Positions 1-13,751 of a stretch of 64,000 bases of DNA are shown here, in pieces (position 1 is the first letter of the stretch; each line of letters starts with the position of its first letter). Origin of the DNA: Zeus faber (taxonomy: Eukaryota; Chordata; Actinopteri; Zeiformes; Zeidae); the NCBI GenBank assembly GCA_960531495.1, contig OY482861.1, positions 248,001 through 312,000 on the forward strand, read 5' to 3'. The notes beneath the pieces are model-generated. The model was not told where the DNA came from. It did no database searches and saw only the letters and a list, made by a program, of their open reading frames with translations. The position numbers were made by a program, and so were the translations under genes.

Positions 1-1250
1 GTTATGAACTGATTTGTAATGGGAAAGTACTGTTTGCAAAAGAGTTTTAGGCACATCTAACAAGTTTTTCTGAAATTACGTGCAGTTTCATAAAAACCTG
101 CATGGGTGGCAAACAAGGCATTTTATGCAATTTAAAGACTAAAAGGATGTTTTGAGTAAAGGTTTCTGTCATGACTCTGTAGGAACTGCTCAGATAGTGT
201 AAATACTGTTATGAACTCATTTGTAATGGGAAAGTACTGTTTGCAGAACAGTTTTTGGCACATCTTACAATTTTTTTCTGAAATTACGAGCATTTTCATA
301 AAAACCTGCATGGGTGGCAAACAAGGCATTTTCAGGCAATTTAAAGACTGAAAGGATGTTTTGAGTAAAGATATCTGTCATAACTCTGTAGGAACTGCTC
401 AGATAGTGTAAATACTGTTATGAACTCATTTGTAATGGGAAAGTACTGTTTGCAGAACAGTTTTTGGCACATCTTACAATTTTTTTCTGAAATTACGAGC
501 ATTTTCATAAAAACCTGCATGGATGGCAAACAAGGCATTTTCAGGCAATTTAAAGACTGAAAGGATGTTTTGAGTAAAGGTTTCTGTCATGACTCTGTAG
601 GACCTGCTCAGATAGTGTAAATACTGTTATGAACTCATTTGTAATGGGAAAGTACTGTTTGAAAAATAGTTTTTGGCACATCTAACAAGTTTTTTCTGAA
701 ATTACGAGCATTTTCATAAAAAACTGCATGGATGGCAAACAAGGCATTTTCAGGAAATTTAAAGACTGAAAGGCTGTTTTGAGTAAAGGTTTCTGTCATG
801 ACTCTCTAGGACCTGCTCAGATAGTGTAAATACTGTTATGAACTGATTTGTAATGGGAAATTATTGTTTGCAAAACAGTTTTTGGCACATCTAACAAGTT
901 TTTCTGAAATTATGAGCATTTTCATAAAAACCTGCATGGATGGCAAACAAGGCATTTTCAGGCAATTTGAAGACTGAAAGGATGTTTTGAGTAAAGGTTT
1001 CTGTCATGACTCTGTAGGACCTGCTCAGATAGTGTAAATACTGTTATGAACTGATTTGTAATGTGAAAGTACCGTTTGCAAAACAGTTTTTGGCACATCT
1101 AACAAGTTTTTCTGAAATTACGAGCAGTTTCATAAAAACCTGCATGGGGGGCAAACATGGCATTTTCAGGCAATTTAAAGACTGAAAGGATGTTTTGAGT
1201 AAAGGTTTCTGTCATGACTCTCTAGGACCTGCTCAGATAGTGTAAATACT
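1..1250 (+). repeat. Lead block of the 33-mer pattern, copy 1 (6 monomers)
   Basis: Six units of 207, 209, 209, 209, 208 and 208 bp. The first is distinctive: AGAGTTTTAGGC, TTTTATGC and GACTAAAAGG. The next two have CTTACAATTTTTT, the fourth has GAAAAATAG with AAAAAACTGC, the fifth has AAATTATTG, and the sixth has GTGAAAGTACC with GGGGGGCAAAC. The same series recurs at 6877-8126 and 13752-15001, at offsets of 6,876 and 13,751 bp, with only scattered differences. Confidence 0.9.
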
Positions 1251-3125
1251 GTTATGAACTGATTTGTAATGGGAAAGTACTGTTTGCAAAAGAGTTTTTG
1301 GCACATCCAACAAGTTTTTCTGAAATTACAAGCATTTTCATAAAAACCTGCATGGATGGCAAACAAGGCATTTTCAGGGAATTTAAAGACTGAAAGGATG
1401 TTTTGAGTAAAGGTTTCTGTCATAACTCTGTAGGAACTGCTCAGATAGTGTAAATACTGTTATGAACTCATTTGTAATGGCAAATTACTGTTTGCAGAAC
1501 AGTTTTTGGCACATCTAACAATTTTTTTCTGAAATTACGAGCATTTTCATAAAAACCTGTATGGATGGCAAACAAGGCATTTTCAGGCAATTGAAAGACT
1601 GAAAGGATGTTTTGAGTAAAGGTTTCTGTCATGACTCTGTAGGACCTGCTCAGATAGTGTAAATACTGTTATGAACTCATTTGTAATGGGAAAGTACTGT
1701 TTGCAAAACAGTTTTTGGCACATCTAACAAGTTTTTCTGAAATTACGTGCAGTTTCATAAAAACCTGCATGGGTGGCAAACAAGGCATTTTCAGGCAATT
1801 TAAAGACTGAAAGGATGTTTTGAGTAAAGGTTTCTGTCATAACTCTGTAGGAACTGCTCAGATAGTGTAAATACTGTTATGAACTCATTTGTAATGGGAA
1901 AGTACTGTTTGCAGAACAGTTTTTGGCACATCTAACAATTTTTTTCTGAAATTACGAGCATTTTCATAAAAAACTGCATGGATGGCAAACAAGGCATTTT
2001 CAGGAAATTTAAAGACTGAAAGGCTGTTTTGAGTAAAGGTTTCTGTCATGACTCTCTAGGACCTGCTCAGATAGTGTAAATACTGTTATGAACTGATTTG
2101 TAATGGGAAATTATTGTTTGCAAAACAGTTTTTGGCACATCTAACAAGTTTTTCTGAAATTATGAGCATTTTCATAAAAACCTGCATGGATGGCAAACAA
2201 GGCATTTTCAGGCAATTTGAAGACTGAAAGGATGTTTTGAGTAAAGGTTTCTGTCATGACTCTGTAGGAACTGCTCAGATAGTGTAAATACTGTTATGAA
2301 CTCATTTGTAATGGGAAAGTACTGTTTGCAAAACAGTTTTTGGCACATCTAACAAGTTTTTCTGAAATTACGAGCAGTTTCATAAAAACCTGCATGGGGG
2401 GCAAACATGGCATTTTCAGGCAATTTAAAGACTGAAAGGATGTTTTGAGTAAAGGTTTCTGTCATGACTCTCTAGGACCTGCTCAGATAGTGTAAATACT
2501 GTTATGAACTGATTTGTAATGGGAAAGTACTGTTTGCAAAAGAGTTTTTGGCACATCCAACAAGTTTTTCTGAAATTACAAGCATTTTCATAAAAACCTG
2601 CATGGATGGCAAACAAGGCATTTTCAGGGAATTTAAAGACTGAAAGGATGTTTTGAGTAAAGGTTTCTGTCATAACTCTGTAGGAACTGCTCAGATAGTG
2701 TAAATACTGTTATGAACTCATTTGTAATGGCAAATTACTGTTTGCAGAACAGTTTTTGGCACATCTAACAATTTTTTTCTGAAATTACGAGCATTTTCAT
2801 AAAAACCTGTATGGATGGCAAACAAGGCATTTTCAGGCAATTGAAAGACTGAAAGGATGTTTTGAGTAAAGGTTTCTGTCATGACTCTGTAGGACCTGCT
2901 CAGATAGTGTAAATACTGTTATGAACTCATTTGTAATGGGAAAGTACTGTTTGCAAAACAGTTTTTGGCACATCTAACAAGTTTTTCTGAAATTACGTGC
3001 AGTTTCATAAAAACCTGCATGGGTGGCAAACAAGGCATTTTCAGGCAATTTAAAGACTGAAAGGATGTTTTGAGTAAAGGTTTCTGTCATAACTCTGTAG
3101 GAACTGCTCAGATAGTGTAAATACT
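1251..3125 (+). repeat. 6-mer HOR (1,250 bp), one full and one half copy
   Basis: Unit order: CCAACAAG type, GGCAAATT type, CGTGCAG/GGGTGG type, CAGAACAG with AAACTGC type, AAATTATTG type, and GAGCAG/GGGGGG type. The full copy is 1251-2500; the next starts at 2501 and leaves the pattern after three units. The same order is seen at 10627-11876, 15002-16251 and 16877-18126. Confidence 0.88.
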
Positions 3126-6042
3126 GTTATGAACTCATTTGTAATGGGAAAGTACTGTTTGCAGAACAGTTTTTGGCACATCTAACAATTTTTTTCTGAA
3201 ATTACGAGCAGTTTCATAAAAACCTGCATGGATGGCAAACAAGGCATTTTCAGGCAATTTAAAGACTGAAAGGATGTTTTGAGTAAAGGTTTCTGTCATG
3301 ACTCTCTAGGACCTGCTCAGATAGTGTAAATACTGTTATGAACTGATTTGTAATGGGAAAGTACTGTTTGCAAAACAGTTTTTGGCACATCTAACAAGTT
3401 TTTCTGAAATTACAAGCATTTTCATAAAAACCTGCATGGATTGCAAACAAGGCATTTTCAGGGAATTTAAAGACTGAAAGGATGTTTTGAGTAAAGGTGA
3501 CTGTCATAACTCTGTAGGAACTGCTCAGATAGTGTAAATACTGTTATGAACTCATTTGTATTGGCAAATTACTGTTTGCAGAACAGTTTTTGGCACATCT
3601 AACAATTTTTTTCTGAAATTACGAGCATTTTCAAAAAAACCTGTATGGATGGCAAACAAGGCATTTTCAGGCAATTGAAAGACTGAAAGGATGTTTTGAG
3701 TAAAGGTTTCTGTCATGACTCTGTAGGACCTGCTCAGATAGTGTAAATACTGTTATGAACTCATTTGTTATGGGAAAGTACTGTTTGCAAAAGAGTTTTT
3801 GGCACATCTAACAAGTTTTTCTGAAATTACAAGCACTTTCATAAAAACCTGCATGGATGGCAAACAAGGCATTTTATGCAATTTAAAGACTGAAAGGATG
3901 TTTTGAGTAAAGGTTTCTGTCATGACTGTCTAGGACCTGCTCAGATAGTGTAAATACTGTTATGAACTGATTTGTAATGGGAAAGTACTGTTTGCAGAAC
4001 AGTTTTTGGCACATCTTACAATTTTTTTCTGAAATTACGAGCATTTTCATAAAAACCTGCATGGATGGCAAACAAGGCATTTTCAGGCAATTTAAAGACT
4101 GAAAGGATGTTTTGAGTAAAGGTTTCTGTCATGACTCTGTAGGACCTGCTCAGATAGTGTAAATACTGTTATGAACTGATTTGTAATGGGAAAGTACTGT
4201 TTGCAAAAGAGTTTTTGGCACATCTAACAAGTTTTTCTGAATTTATGAGCATTTTCATAAAAACCTGCATGGATGGCAAACAAGGCATTTTCAGGCAATT
4301 TGAAGACTGAAGGGATGTTTTGAGTAAAGGTTTCTGTCATGACTCTCTAGGACTTGCTCAGATAGTGTAAATACTGTTATGAACTCATTTGTAATGGCAA
4401 ATTACTGTTTGCAGAACAGTTTTTGGCACATCTAACAATTTTTTTCTGAAATTACGAGCATTTTCATAAAAACCTGTATGGATGGCAAACAAGGCATTTT
4501 CAGGCAATTGAAAGACTGAAAGGATGTTTTGAGTAAAGGTTTCTGTCATGACTCTGTAGGACCTGCTCAGATAGTGTAAATACTGTTATGAACTCATTTG
4601 TAATGGGAAAGTACTGTTTGCAAAACAGTTTTTGGCACATCTAACAAGTTTTTCTGAAATTACGTGCAGTTTCATAAAAACCTGCATGGGTGGCAAACAA
4701 GGCATTTTCAGGCAATTTAAAGACTGAAAGGATGTTTTGAGTAAAGGTTTCTGTCATAACTCTGTAGGAACTGCTCAGATAGTGTAAATACTGTTATGAA
4801 CTCATTTGTAATGGGAAAGTACTGTTTGCAGAACAGTTTTTGGCACATCTAACAATTTTTTTCTGAAATTACGAGCAGTTTCATAAAAACCTGCATGGAT
4901 GGCAAACAAGGCATTTTCAGGCAATTTAAAGACTGAAAGGATGTTTTGAGTAAAGGTTTCTGTCATGACTCTCTAGGACCTGCTCAGATAGTGTAAATAC
5001 TGTTATGAACTGATTTGTAATGGGAAAGTACTGTTTGCAAAACAGTTTTTGGCACATCTAACAAGTTTTTCTGAAATTACAAGCATTTTCATAAAAACCT
5101 GCATGGATTGCAAACAAGGCATTTTCAGGGAATTTAAAGACTGAAAGGATGTTTTGAGTAAAGGTGACTGTCATAACTCTGTAGGAACTGCTCAGATAGT
5201 GTAAATACTGTTATGAACTCATTTGTATTGGCAAATTACTGTTTGCAGAACAGTTTTTGGCACATCTAACAATTTTTTTCTGAAATTACGAGCATTTTCA
5301 AAAAAACCTGTATGGATGGCAAACAAGGCATTTTCAGGCAATTGAAAGACTGAAAGGATGTTTTGAGTAAAGGTTTCTGTCATGACTCTGTAGGACCTGC
5401 TCAGATAGTGTAAATACTGTTATGAACTCATTTGTTATGGGAAAGTACTGTTTGCAAAAGAGTTTTTGGCACATCTAACAAGTTTTTCTGAAATTACAAG
5501 CACTTTCATAAAAACCTGCATGGATGGCAAACAAGGCATTTTATGCAATTTAAAGACTGAAAGGATGTTTTGAGTAAAGGTTTCTGTCATGACTGTCTAG
5601 GACCTGCTCAGATAGTGTAAATACTGTTATGAACTGATTTGTAATGGGAAAGTACTGTTTGCAGAACAGTTTTTGGCACATCTTACAATTTTTTTCTGAA
5701 ATTACGAGCATTTTCATAAAAACCTGCATGGATGGCAAACAAGGCATTTTCAGGCAATTTAAAGACTGAAAGGATGTTTTGAGTAAAGGTTTCTGTCATG
5801 ACTCTGTAGGACCTGCTCAGATAGTGTAAATACTGTTATGAACTGATTTGTAATGGGAAAGTACTGTTTGCAAAAGAGTTTTTGGCACATCTAACAAGTT
5901 TTTCTGAAATTACGAGCAGTTTCATAAAAACCTGCATGGGGGGCAAACATGGCATTTTCAGGCAATTTAAAGACTGAAAGGATGTTTTGAGTAAAGGTTT
6001 CTGTCATAACTCTGTAGGAACTGCTCAGATAGTGTAAATACT
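2709..6042 (+). repeat. 8-mer tandem duplication (1,667 bp x 2)
   Basis: Copies at 2709-4375 and 4376-6042. Private markers tie them: TTTGTATTGGC at about 3556 and 5223, TTCAAAAAAACC at about 3630 and 5297, and the series ending in a TTATGGG unit followed by a CTTACAATTTTTT unit. They diverge in the eighth unit: the first copy has GAATTTATGAGC, the second GAGCAG with GGGGGG. The left copy overlaps the incomplete second 6-mer, so this duplication arose within the older HOR. Confidence 0.88.
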
Positions 6043-6876
6043 GTTATGAACTCATTTGTAATGGGAAAGTACTGTTTGCAAAACAGTTTTTGGCACATCT
6101 AACAAGTTTTTCTGAAATTACGTGCAGTTTCATAAAAACCTGCATGGGTGGCAAACAAGGCATTTTCAGGCAATTTAAAGACTGAAAGGATGTTTTGAGT
6201 AAAGGTTTCTGTCATAACTCTGTAGGAACTGCTCAGATAGTGTAAATACTGTTATGAACTCATTTGTAATGGCAAATTACTGTTTGCAGAACAGTTTTTG
6301 GCACATCTAACAATTTTTTTCTGAAATTACGAGCATTTTCATAAAAACCTGTATGGATGGCAAACAAGGCATTTTCAGGCAATTGAAAGACTGAAAGGAT
6401 GTTTTGAGTAAAGGTTTCTGTCATGACTCTGTAGGACCTGCTCAGATAGTGTAAATACTGTTATGAACTCATTTGTAATGGGAAAGTACTGTTTGAAAAA
6501 GAGTTTTTGGCACATCTAACAAGTTTTTCTGAAATTATGAGCGTTTTCATAAAAACTTGCATGGATGGCAAACAAGGCATTTTCAGGCAATTTGGAGACT
6601 GAAAGGATGTTTTGAGTAAAGGTTTCTGTCATAACTCTGTAGGAACTGCTCAGATAGTGTAAATACTGTTATGAACTCATTTGTAATGGCAAATTACTGT
6701 TTGCAGAACAGTTTTTGGCACATCTAACAATTTTTTTCTGAAATTACGAGCATTTTCATAAAAACCTGTATGGATGGCAAACAAGGCATTTTCAGGCAAT
6801 TGAAAGACTGAAAGGATGTTTTGAGTAAAGGTTTCTGTCATGACTCTGTAGGACCTGCTCAGATAGTGTAAATACT
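6043..6876 (+). repeat. 4-monomer linker block before the lead block
   Basis: Four units (834 bp): CGTGCAG type, GGCAAATT type, a rare unit with GAAAAAGAG, GAGCGTTTTC, AAACTTGC and TTTGGAGAC, and another GGCAAATT unit. The same four precede the lead-block start at 9795 (as 8961-9794, first unit chimeric) and at 13752 (as 12918-13751). This repeated placement is what defines the long 33-mer pattern. Confidence 0.85.
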
Positions 6877-8960
6877 GTTATGAACTGATTTGTAATGGGA
6901 AAGTACTGTTTGCAAAAGAGTTTTAGGCACATCTAACAAGTTTTTCTGAAATTACGTGCAGTTTCATAAAAACCTGCATGGGTGGCAAACAAGGCATTTT
7001 ATGCAATTTAAAGACTAAAAGGATGTTTTGAGTAAAGGTTTCTGTCATGACTCTGTAGGAACTGCTCAGATAGTGTAAATACTGTTATGAACTCATTTGT
7101 AATGGGAAAGTACTGTTTGCAGAACAGTTTTTGGCACAACTTACAATTTTTTTCTGAAATTACGAGCATTTTCATAAAAACCTGCATGGGTGGCAAACAA
7201 GGCATTTTCAGGCAATTTAAAGACTGAAAGGATGTTTTGAGTAAAGGTATCTGTCATAACTCTGTAGGAACTGCTCAGATAGTGTAAATACTGTTATGAA
7301 CTCATTTGTAATGGGAAAGTACTGTTTGCAGAACAGTTTTTGGCACATCTTACAATTTTTTTCTGAAATTACGAGCATTTTCATAAAAACCTGCATGGAT
7401 GGCAAACAAGGCATTTTCAGGCAATTTAAAGACTGAAAGGATGTTTTGAGTAAAGGTTTCTGTCATGACTCTGTAGGACCTGCTCAGATAGTGTAAATAC
7501 TGTTATGAACTCATTTGTAATGGGAAAGTACTGTTTGAAAAATAGTTTTTGGCACATCTAACAAGTTTTTTCTGAAATTACGAGCATTTTCATAAAAAAC
7601 TGCATGGATGGCAAACAAGGCATTTTCAGGAAATTTAAAGACTGAAAGGCTGTTTTGAGTAAAGGTTTCTGTCATGACTCTCTAGGACCTGCTCAGATAG
7701 TGTAAATACTGTTATGAACTGATTTGTAATGGGAAATTATTGTTTGCAAAACAGTTTTTGGCACATCTAACAAGTTTTTCTGAAATTATGAGCATTTTCA
7801 TAAAAACCTGCATGGATGGCAAACAAGGCATTTTCAGGCAATTTGAAGACTGAAAGGATGTTTTGAGTAAAGGTTTCTGTCATGACTCTGTAGGACCTGC
7901 TCAGATAGTGTAAATACTGTTATGAACTGATTTGTAATGTGAAAGTACCGTTTGCAAAACAGTTTTTGGCACATCTAACAAGTTTTTCTGAAATTACGAG
8001 CAGTTTCATAAAAACCTGCATGGGGGGCAAACATGGCATTTTCAGGCAATTTAAAGACTGAAAGGATGTTTTGAGTAAAGGTTTCTGTCATGACTCTCTA
8101 GGACCTGCTCAGATAGTGTAAATACTGTTATGAACTGATTTGTAATGGGAAAGTACTGTTTGCAAAAGAGTTTTTGGCACATCCAACAAGTTTTTCTGAA
8201 ATTACAAGCATTTTCATAAAAACCTGCATGGATGGCAAACAAGGCATTTTCAGGGAATTTAAAGACTGAAAGGATGTTTTGAGTAAAGGTTTCTGTCATA
8301 ACTCTGTAGGAACTGCTCAGATAGTGTAAATACTGTTATGAACTCATTTGTAATGGCAAATTACTGTTTGCAGAACAGTTTTTGGCACATCTAACAATTT
8401 TTTTCTGAAATTACGAGCATTTTCATAAAAACCTGTATGGATGGCAAACAAGGCATTTTCAGGCAATTGAAAGACTGAAAGGATGTTTTGAGTAAAGGTT
8501 TCTGTCATGACTCTGTAGGACCTGCTCAGATAGTGTAAATACTGTTATGAACTCATTTGTAATGGGAAAGTACTGTTTGCAAAACAGTTTTTGGCACATC
8601 TAACAAGTTTTTCTGAAATTACGTGCAGTTTCATAAAAACCTGCATGGGTGGCAAACAAGGCATTTTCAGGCAATTTAAAGACTGAAAGGATGTTTTGAG
8701 TAAAGGTTTCTGTCATAACTCTGTAGGAACTGCTCAGATAGTGTAAATACTGTTATGAACTCATTTGTAATGGGAAAGTACTGTTTGCAGAACAGTTTTT
8801 GGCACATCTAACAATTTTTTTCTGAAATTACGAGCATTTTCATAAAAAACTGCATGGATGGCAAACAAGGCATTTTCAGGAAATTTAAAGACTGAAAGGC
8901 TGTTTTGAGTAAAGGTTTCTGTCATGACTCTCTAGGACCTGCTCAGATAGTGTAAATACT
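6877..8960 (+). repeat. 33-mer pattern copy 2: lead block plus start of 6-mer HOR
   Basis: Ten units match 1-2084 in order and in nearly every variant. One difference I noted is CACAACTTAC at about 7136, where the first copy has CACATCTTAC. The match breaks inside the next unit, 8961-9168. Confidence 0.88.
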
Positions 8961-9168
8961 GTTATGAACTGATTTGTAATGGGAAATTATTGTTTGCAAA
9001 ACAGTTTTTGGCACATCTAACAAGTTTTTCTGAAATTACGTGCAGTTTCATAAAAACCTGCATGGGTGGCAAACAAGGCATTTTCAGGCAATTTAAAGAC
9101 TGAAAGGATGTTTTGAGTAAAGGTTTCTGTCATAACTCTGTAGGAACTGCTCAGATAGTGTAAATACT
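8961..9168 (+). repeat. Chimeric monomer at a recombination junction
   Basis: The left part (GATTTG, GGGAAATTATTG) belongs to the type found at 2085, which continues with TATGAGC. The right part (TACGTGCAG, GGGTGG, GTCATAACT) belongs to the type found at 6043. The switch lies between about monomer positions 45 and 79. It joins the 6-mer region to the linker block and shortens this stretch relative to the first copy. Confidence 0.8.
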
Positions 9169-10626
9169 GTTATGAACTCATTTGTAATGGCAAATTACTG
9201 TTTGCAGAACAGTTTTTGGCACATCTAACAATTTTTTTCTGAAATTACGAGCATTTTCATAAAAACCTGTATGGATGGCAAACAAGGCATTTTCAGGCAA
9301 TTGAAAGACTGAAAGGATGTTTTGAGTAAAGGTTTCTGTCATGACTCTGTAGGACCTGCTCAGATAGTGTAAATACTGTTATGAACTCATTTGTAATGGG
9401 AAAGTACTGTTTGAAAAAGAGTTTTTGGCACATCTAACAAGTTTTTCTGAAATTATGAGCGTTTTCATAAAAACTTGCATGGATGGCAAACAAGGCATTT
9501 TCAGGCAATTTGGAGACTGAAAGGATGTTTTGAGTAAAGGTTTCTGTCATAACTCTGTAGGAACTGCTCAGATAGTGTAAATACTGTTATGAACTCATTT
9601 GTAATGGCAAATTACTGTTTGCAGAACAGTTTTTGGCACATCTAACAATTTTTTTCTGAAATTACGAGCATTTTCATAAAAACCTGTATGGATGGCAAAC
9701 AAGGCATTTTCAGGCAATTGAAAGACTGAAAGGATGTTTTGAGTAAAGGTTTCTGTCATGACTCTGTAGGACCTGCTCAGATAGTGTAAATACTGTTATG
9801 AACTGATTTGTAATGGGAAAGTACTGTTTGCAAAAGCGTTTTAGGCACATCTAACAAGTTTTTCTGAAATTACGTGCAGTTTCATAAAAACCTGCATGGG
9901 TGGCAAACAAGGCATTTTATGCAATTTAAAGACTAAAAGGATGTTTTGAGTAAAGGTTTCTGTCATGACTCTGTAGGAACTGCTCAGATAGTGTAAATAC
10001 TGTTATGAACTCATTTGTAATGGGAAAGTACTGTTTGCAGAACAGTTTTTGGCACATCTTACAATTTTTTTCTGAAATTACGGGCATTTTCATAAAAACC
10101 TGCATGGGTGGCAAACAAGGCATTTTCAGGCAATTTAAAGACTGAAAGGATGTTTTGAGTAAAGGTATCTGTCATAACTCTGTAGGAACTGCTCAGATAG
10201 TGTAAATACTGTTATGAACTCATTTGTAATGGGAAAGTACTGTTTGCAAAACAGTTTTTGGCACATCTAACAAGTTTTTCTGAAATTATGAGCATTTTCA
10301 TAAAAACCTGCATGGATGGCAAACAAGGCATTTTCAGGCAATTTGAAGACTGAAAGGATGTTTTGAGTAAAGGTTTCTGTCATGACTCTGTAGGACCTGC
10401 TCAGATAGTGTAAATACTGTTATGAACTGATTTGTAATGTGAAAGTACCGTTTGCAAAACAGTTTTTGGCACATCTAACAAGTTTTTCTGAAATTACGAG
10501 CAGTTTCATAAAAACCTGCATGGGGGGCAAACATGGCATTTTCAGGCAATTTAAAGACTGAAAGGATGTTTTGAGTAAAGGTTTCTGTCATGACTCTCTA
10601 GGACCTGCTCAGATAGTGTAAATACT
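9169..10626 (+). repeat. Linker block remainder and shortened lead block
   Basis: Units 9169-9794 repeat the GGCAAATT, GAAAAAGAG, GGCAAATT series. At 9795 comes another lead unit with private change AAAGCGTTTTAGG, then a CTTACAATTTTTT unit with ACGGGC. The lead block is then cut short: 10211-10418 resembles a TATGAGC unit with a CATTTG start, and 10419-10626 is the GTGAAAGTACC unit. The 6251-10210 region thus holds two linker-plus-lead series 2,918 bp (14 monomers) apart. Confidence 0.8.
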
Positions 10627-13600
10627 GTTATGAACTGATTTGTAATGGGAAAGTACTGTTTGCAAAAGAGTTTTTGGCACATCCAACAAGTTTTTCTGAA
10701 ATTACAAGCATTTTCATAAAAACCTGCATGGATGGCAAACAAGGCATTTTCAGGGAATTTAAAGACTGAAAGGATGTTTTGAGTAAAGGTTTCTGTCATA
10801 ACTCTGTAGGAACTGCTCAGATAGTGTAAATACTGTTATGAACTCATTTGTAATGGCAAATTACTGTTTGCAGAACAGTTTTTGGCACATCTAACAATTT
10901 TTTTCTGAAATTACGAGCATTTTCATAAAAACCTGTATGGATGGCAAACAAGGCATTTTCAGGCAATTGAAAGACTGAAAGGATGTTTTGAGTAAAGGTT
11001 TCTGTCATGACTCTGTAGGACCTGCTCAGATAGTGTAAATACTGTTATGAACTCATTTGTAATGGGAAAGTACTGTTTGCAAAACAGTTTTTGGCACATC
11101 TAACAAGTTTTTCTGAAATTACGTGCAGTTTCATAAAAACCTGCATGGGTGGCAAACAAGGCATTTTCAGGCAATTTAAAGACTGAAAGGATGTTTTGAG
11201 TAAAGGTTTCTGTCATAACTCTGTAGGAACTGCTCAGATAGTGTAAATACTGTTATGAACTCATTTGTAATGGGAAAGTACTGTTTGCAGAACAGTTTTT
11301 GGCACATCTAACAATTTTTTTCTGAAATTACGAGCATTTTCATAAAAAACTGCATGGATGGCAAACAAGGCATTTTCAGGAAATTTAAAGACTGAAAGGC
11401 TGTTTTGAGTAAAGGTTTCTGTCATGACTCTCTAGGACCTGCTCAGATAGTGTAAATACTGTTATGAACTGATTTGTAATGGGAAATTATTGTTTGCAAA
11501 ACAGTTTTTGGCACATCTAACAAGTTTTTCTGAAATTATGAGCATTTTCATAAAAACCTGCATGGATGGCAAACAAGGCATTTTCAGGCAATTTGAAGAC
11601 TGAAAGGATGTTTTGAGTAAAGGTTTCTGTCATGACTCTGTAGGAACTGCTCAGATAGTGTAAATACTGTTATGAACTCATTTGTAATGGGAAAGTACTG
11701 TTTGCAAAACAGTTTTTGGCACATCTAACAAGTTTTTCTGAAATTACGAGCAGTTTCATAAAAACCTGCATGGGGGGCAAACATGGCATTTTCAGGCAAT
11801 TTAAAGACTGAAAGGATGTTTTGAGTAAAGGTTTCTGTCATGACTCTCTAGGACCTGCTCAGATAGTGTAAATACTGTTATGAACTCATTTGTAATGGGA
11901 AAGTACTGTTTGCAAAACAGTTTTTGGCACATCTAACAAGTTTTTCTGAAATTACGTGCAGTTTCATAAAAACCTGCATGGGTGGCAAACAAGGCATTTT
12001 CAGGCAATTTAAAGACTGAAAGGATGTTTTGAGTAAAGGTTTCTGTCATAACTCTGTAGGAACTGCTCAGATAGTGTAAATACTGTTATGAACTCATTTG
12101 TAATGGGAAAGTACTGTTTGCAGAACAGTTTTTGGCACATCTAACAATTTTTTTCTGAAATTACGAGCATTTTCATAAAAAACTGCATGGATGGCAAACA
12201 AGGCATTTTCAGGAAATTTAAAGACTGAAAGGCTGTTTTGAGTAAAGGTTTCTGTCATGACTCTCTAGGACCTGCTCAGATAGTGTAAATACTGTTATGA
12301 ACTGATTTGTAATGGGAAATTATTGTTTGCAAAACAGTTTTTGGCACATCTAACAAGTTTTTCTGAAATTATGAGCATTTTCATAAAAACCTGCATGGAT
12401 GGCAAACAAGGCATTTTCAGGCAATTTGAAGACTGAAAGGATGTTTTGAGTAAAGGTTTCTGTCATGACTCTGTAGGAACTGCTCAGATAGTGTAAATAC
12501 TGTTATGAACTCATTTGTAATGGGAAAGTACTGTTTGCAAAACAGTTTTTGGCACATCTAACAAGTTTTTCTGAAATTACGAGCAGTTTCATAAAAACCT
12601 GCATGGGGGGCAAACATGGCATTTTCAGGCAATTTAAAGACTGAAAGGATGTTTTGAGTAAAGGTTTCTGTCATGACTCTCTAGGACCTGCTCAGATAGT
12701 GTAAATACTGTTATGAACTGATTTGTAATGGGAAAGTACTGTTTGCAAAAGAGTTTTTGGCACATCTAACAAGTTTTTCTGAAATTACGAGCAGTTTCAT
12801 AAAAACCTGCATGGGGGGCAAACATGGCATTTTGAGGCAATTTAAAGACTGAAAGGATGTTTTGAGTAAAGGTTTCTGTCATGACTCTCTAGGACCTGCT
12901 CAGATAGTGTAAATACTGTTATGAACTCATTTGTAATGGGAAAGTACTGTTTGCAAAACAGTTTTTGGCACATCTAACAAGTTTTTCTGAAATTACGTGC
13001 AGTTTCATAAAAACCTGCATGGGTGGCAAACAAGGCATTTTCAGGCAATTTAAAGACTGAAAGGATGTTTTGAGTAAAGGTTTCTGTCATAACTCTGTAG
13101 GAACTGCTCAGATAGTGTAAATACTGTTATGAACTCATTTGTAATGGCAAATTACTGTTTGCAGAACAGTTTTTGGCACATCTAACAATTTTTTTCTGAA
13201 ATTACGAGCATTTTCATAAAAACCTGTATGGATGGCAAACAAGGCATTTTCAGGCAATTGAAAGACTGAAAGGATGTTTTGAGTAAAGGTTTCTGTCATG
13301 ACTCTGTAGGACCTGCTCAGATAGTGTAAATACTGTTATGAACTCATTTGTAATGGGAAAGTACTGTTTGAAAAAGAGTTTTTGGCACATCTAACAAGTT
13401 TTTCTGAAATTATGAGCGTTTTCATAAAAACTTGCATGGATGGCAAACAAGGCATTTTCAGGCAATTTGGAGACTGAAAGGATGTTTTGAGTAAAGGTTT
13501 CTGTCATAACTCTGTAGGAACTGCTCAGATAGTGTAAATACTGTTATGAACTCATTTGTAATGGCAAATTACTGTTTGCAGAACAGTTTTTGGCACATCT

Positions 13601-13751
13601 AACAATTTTTTTCTGAAATTACGAGCATTTTCATAAAAACCTGTATGGATGGCAAACAAGGCATTTTCAGGCAATTGAAAGACTGAAAGGATGTTTTGAG
13701 TAAAGGTTTCTGTCATGACTCTGTAGGACCTGCTCAGATAGTGTAAATACT
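10627..13751 (+). repeat. 6-mer HOR copies with deletions, ending in linker block
   Basis: A complete 6-mer is at 10627-11876. The next copy at 11877-12709 lacks the CCAACAAG and GGCAAATT units and keeps the other four. 12710-12917 is a GGGGGG unit with GAGGCAATTT. 12918-13751 is the linker block, as at 6043-6876. The lead block restarts at 13752, 6,875 bp after 6877. Confidence 0.85.

Noticed and set aside
1175-1423. Antisense open frames of 63-85 codons, recurring dozens of times along the array
   Set aside because: They are the reverse strand of the monomer read through one unit. 208 is not a multiple of three, so each unit shifts the frame and the frames end soon after one repeat. Their presence depends on single variants such as the T-tract length. 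No codon-level conservation, start context or splice structure supports a gene.
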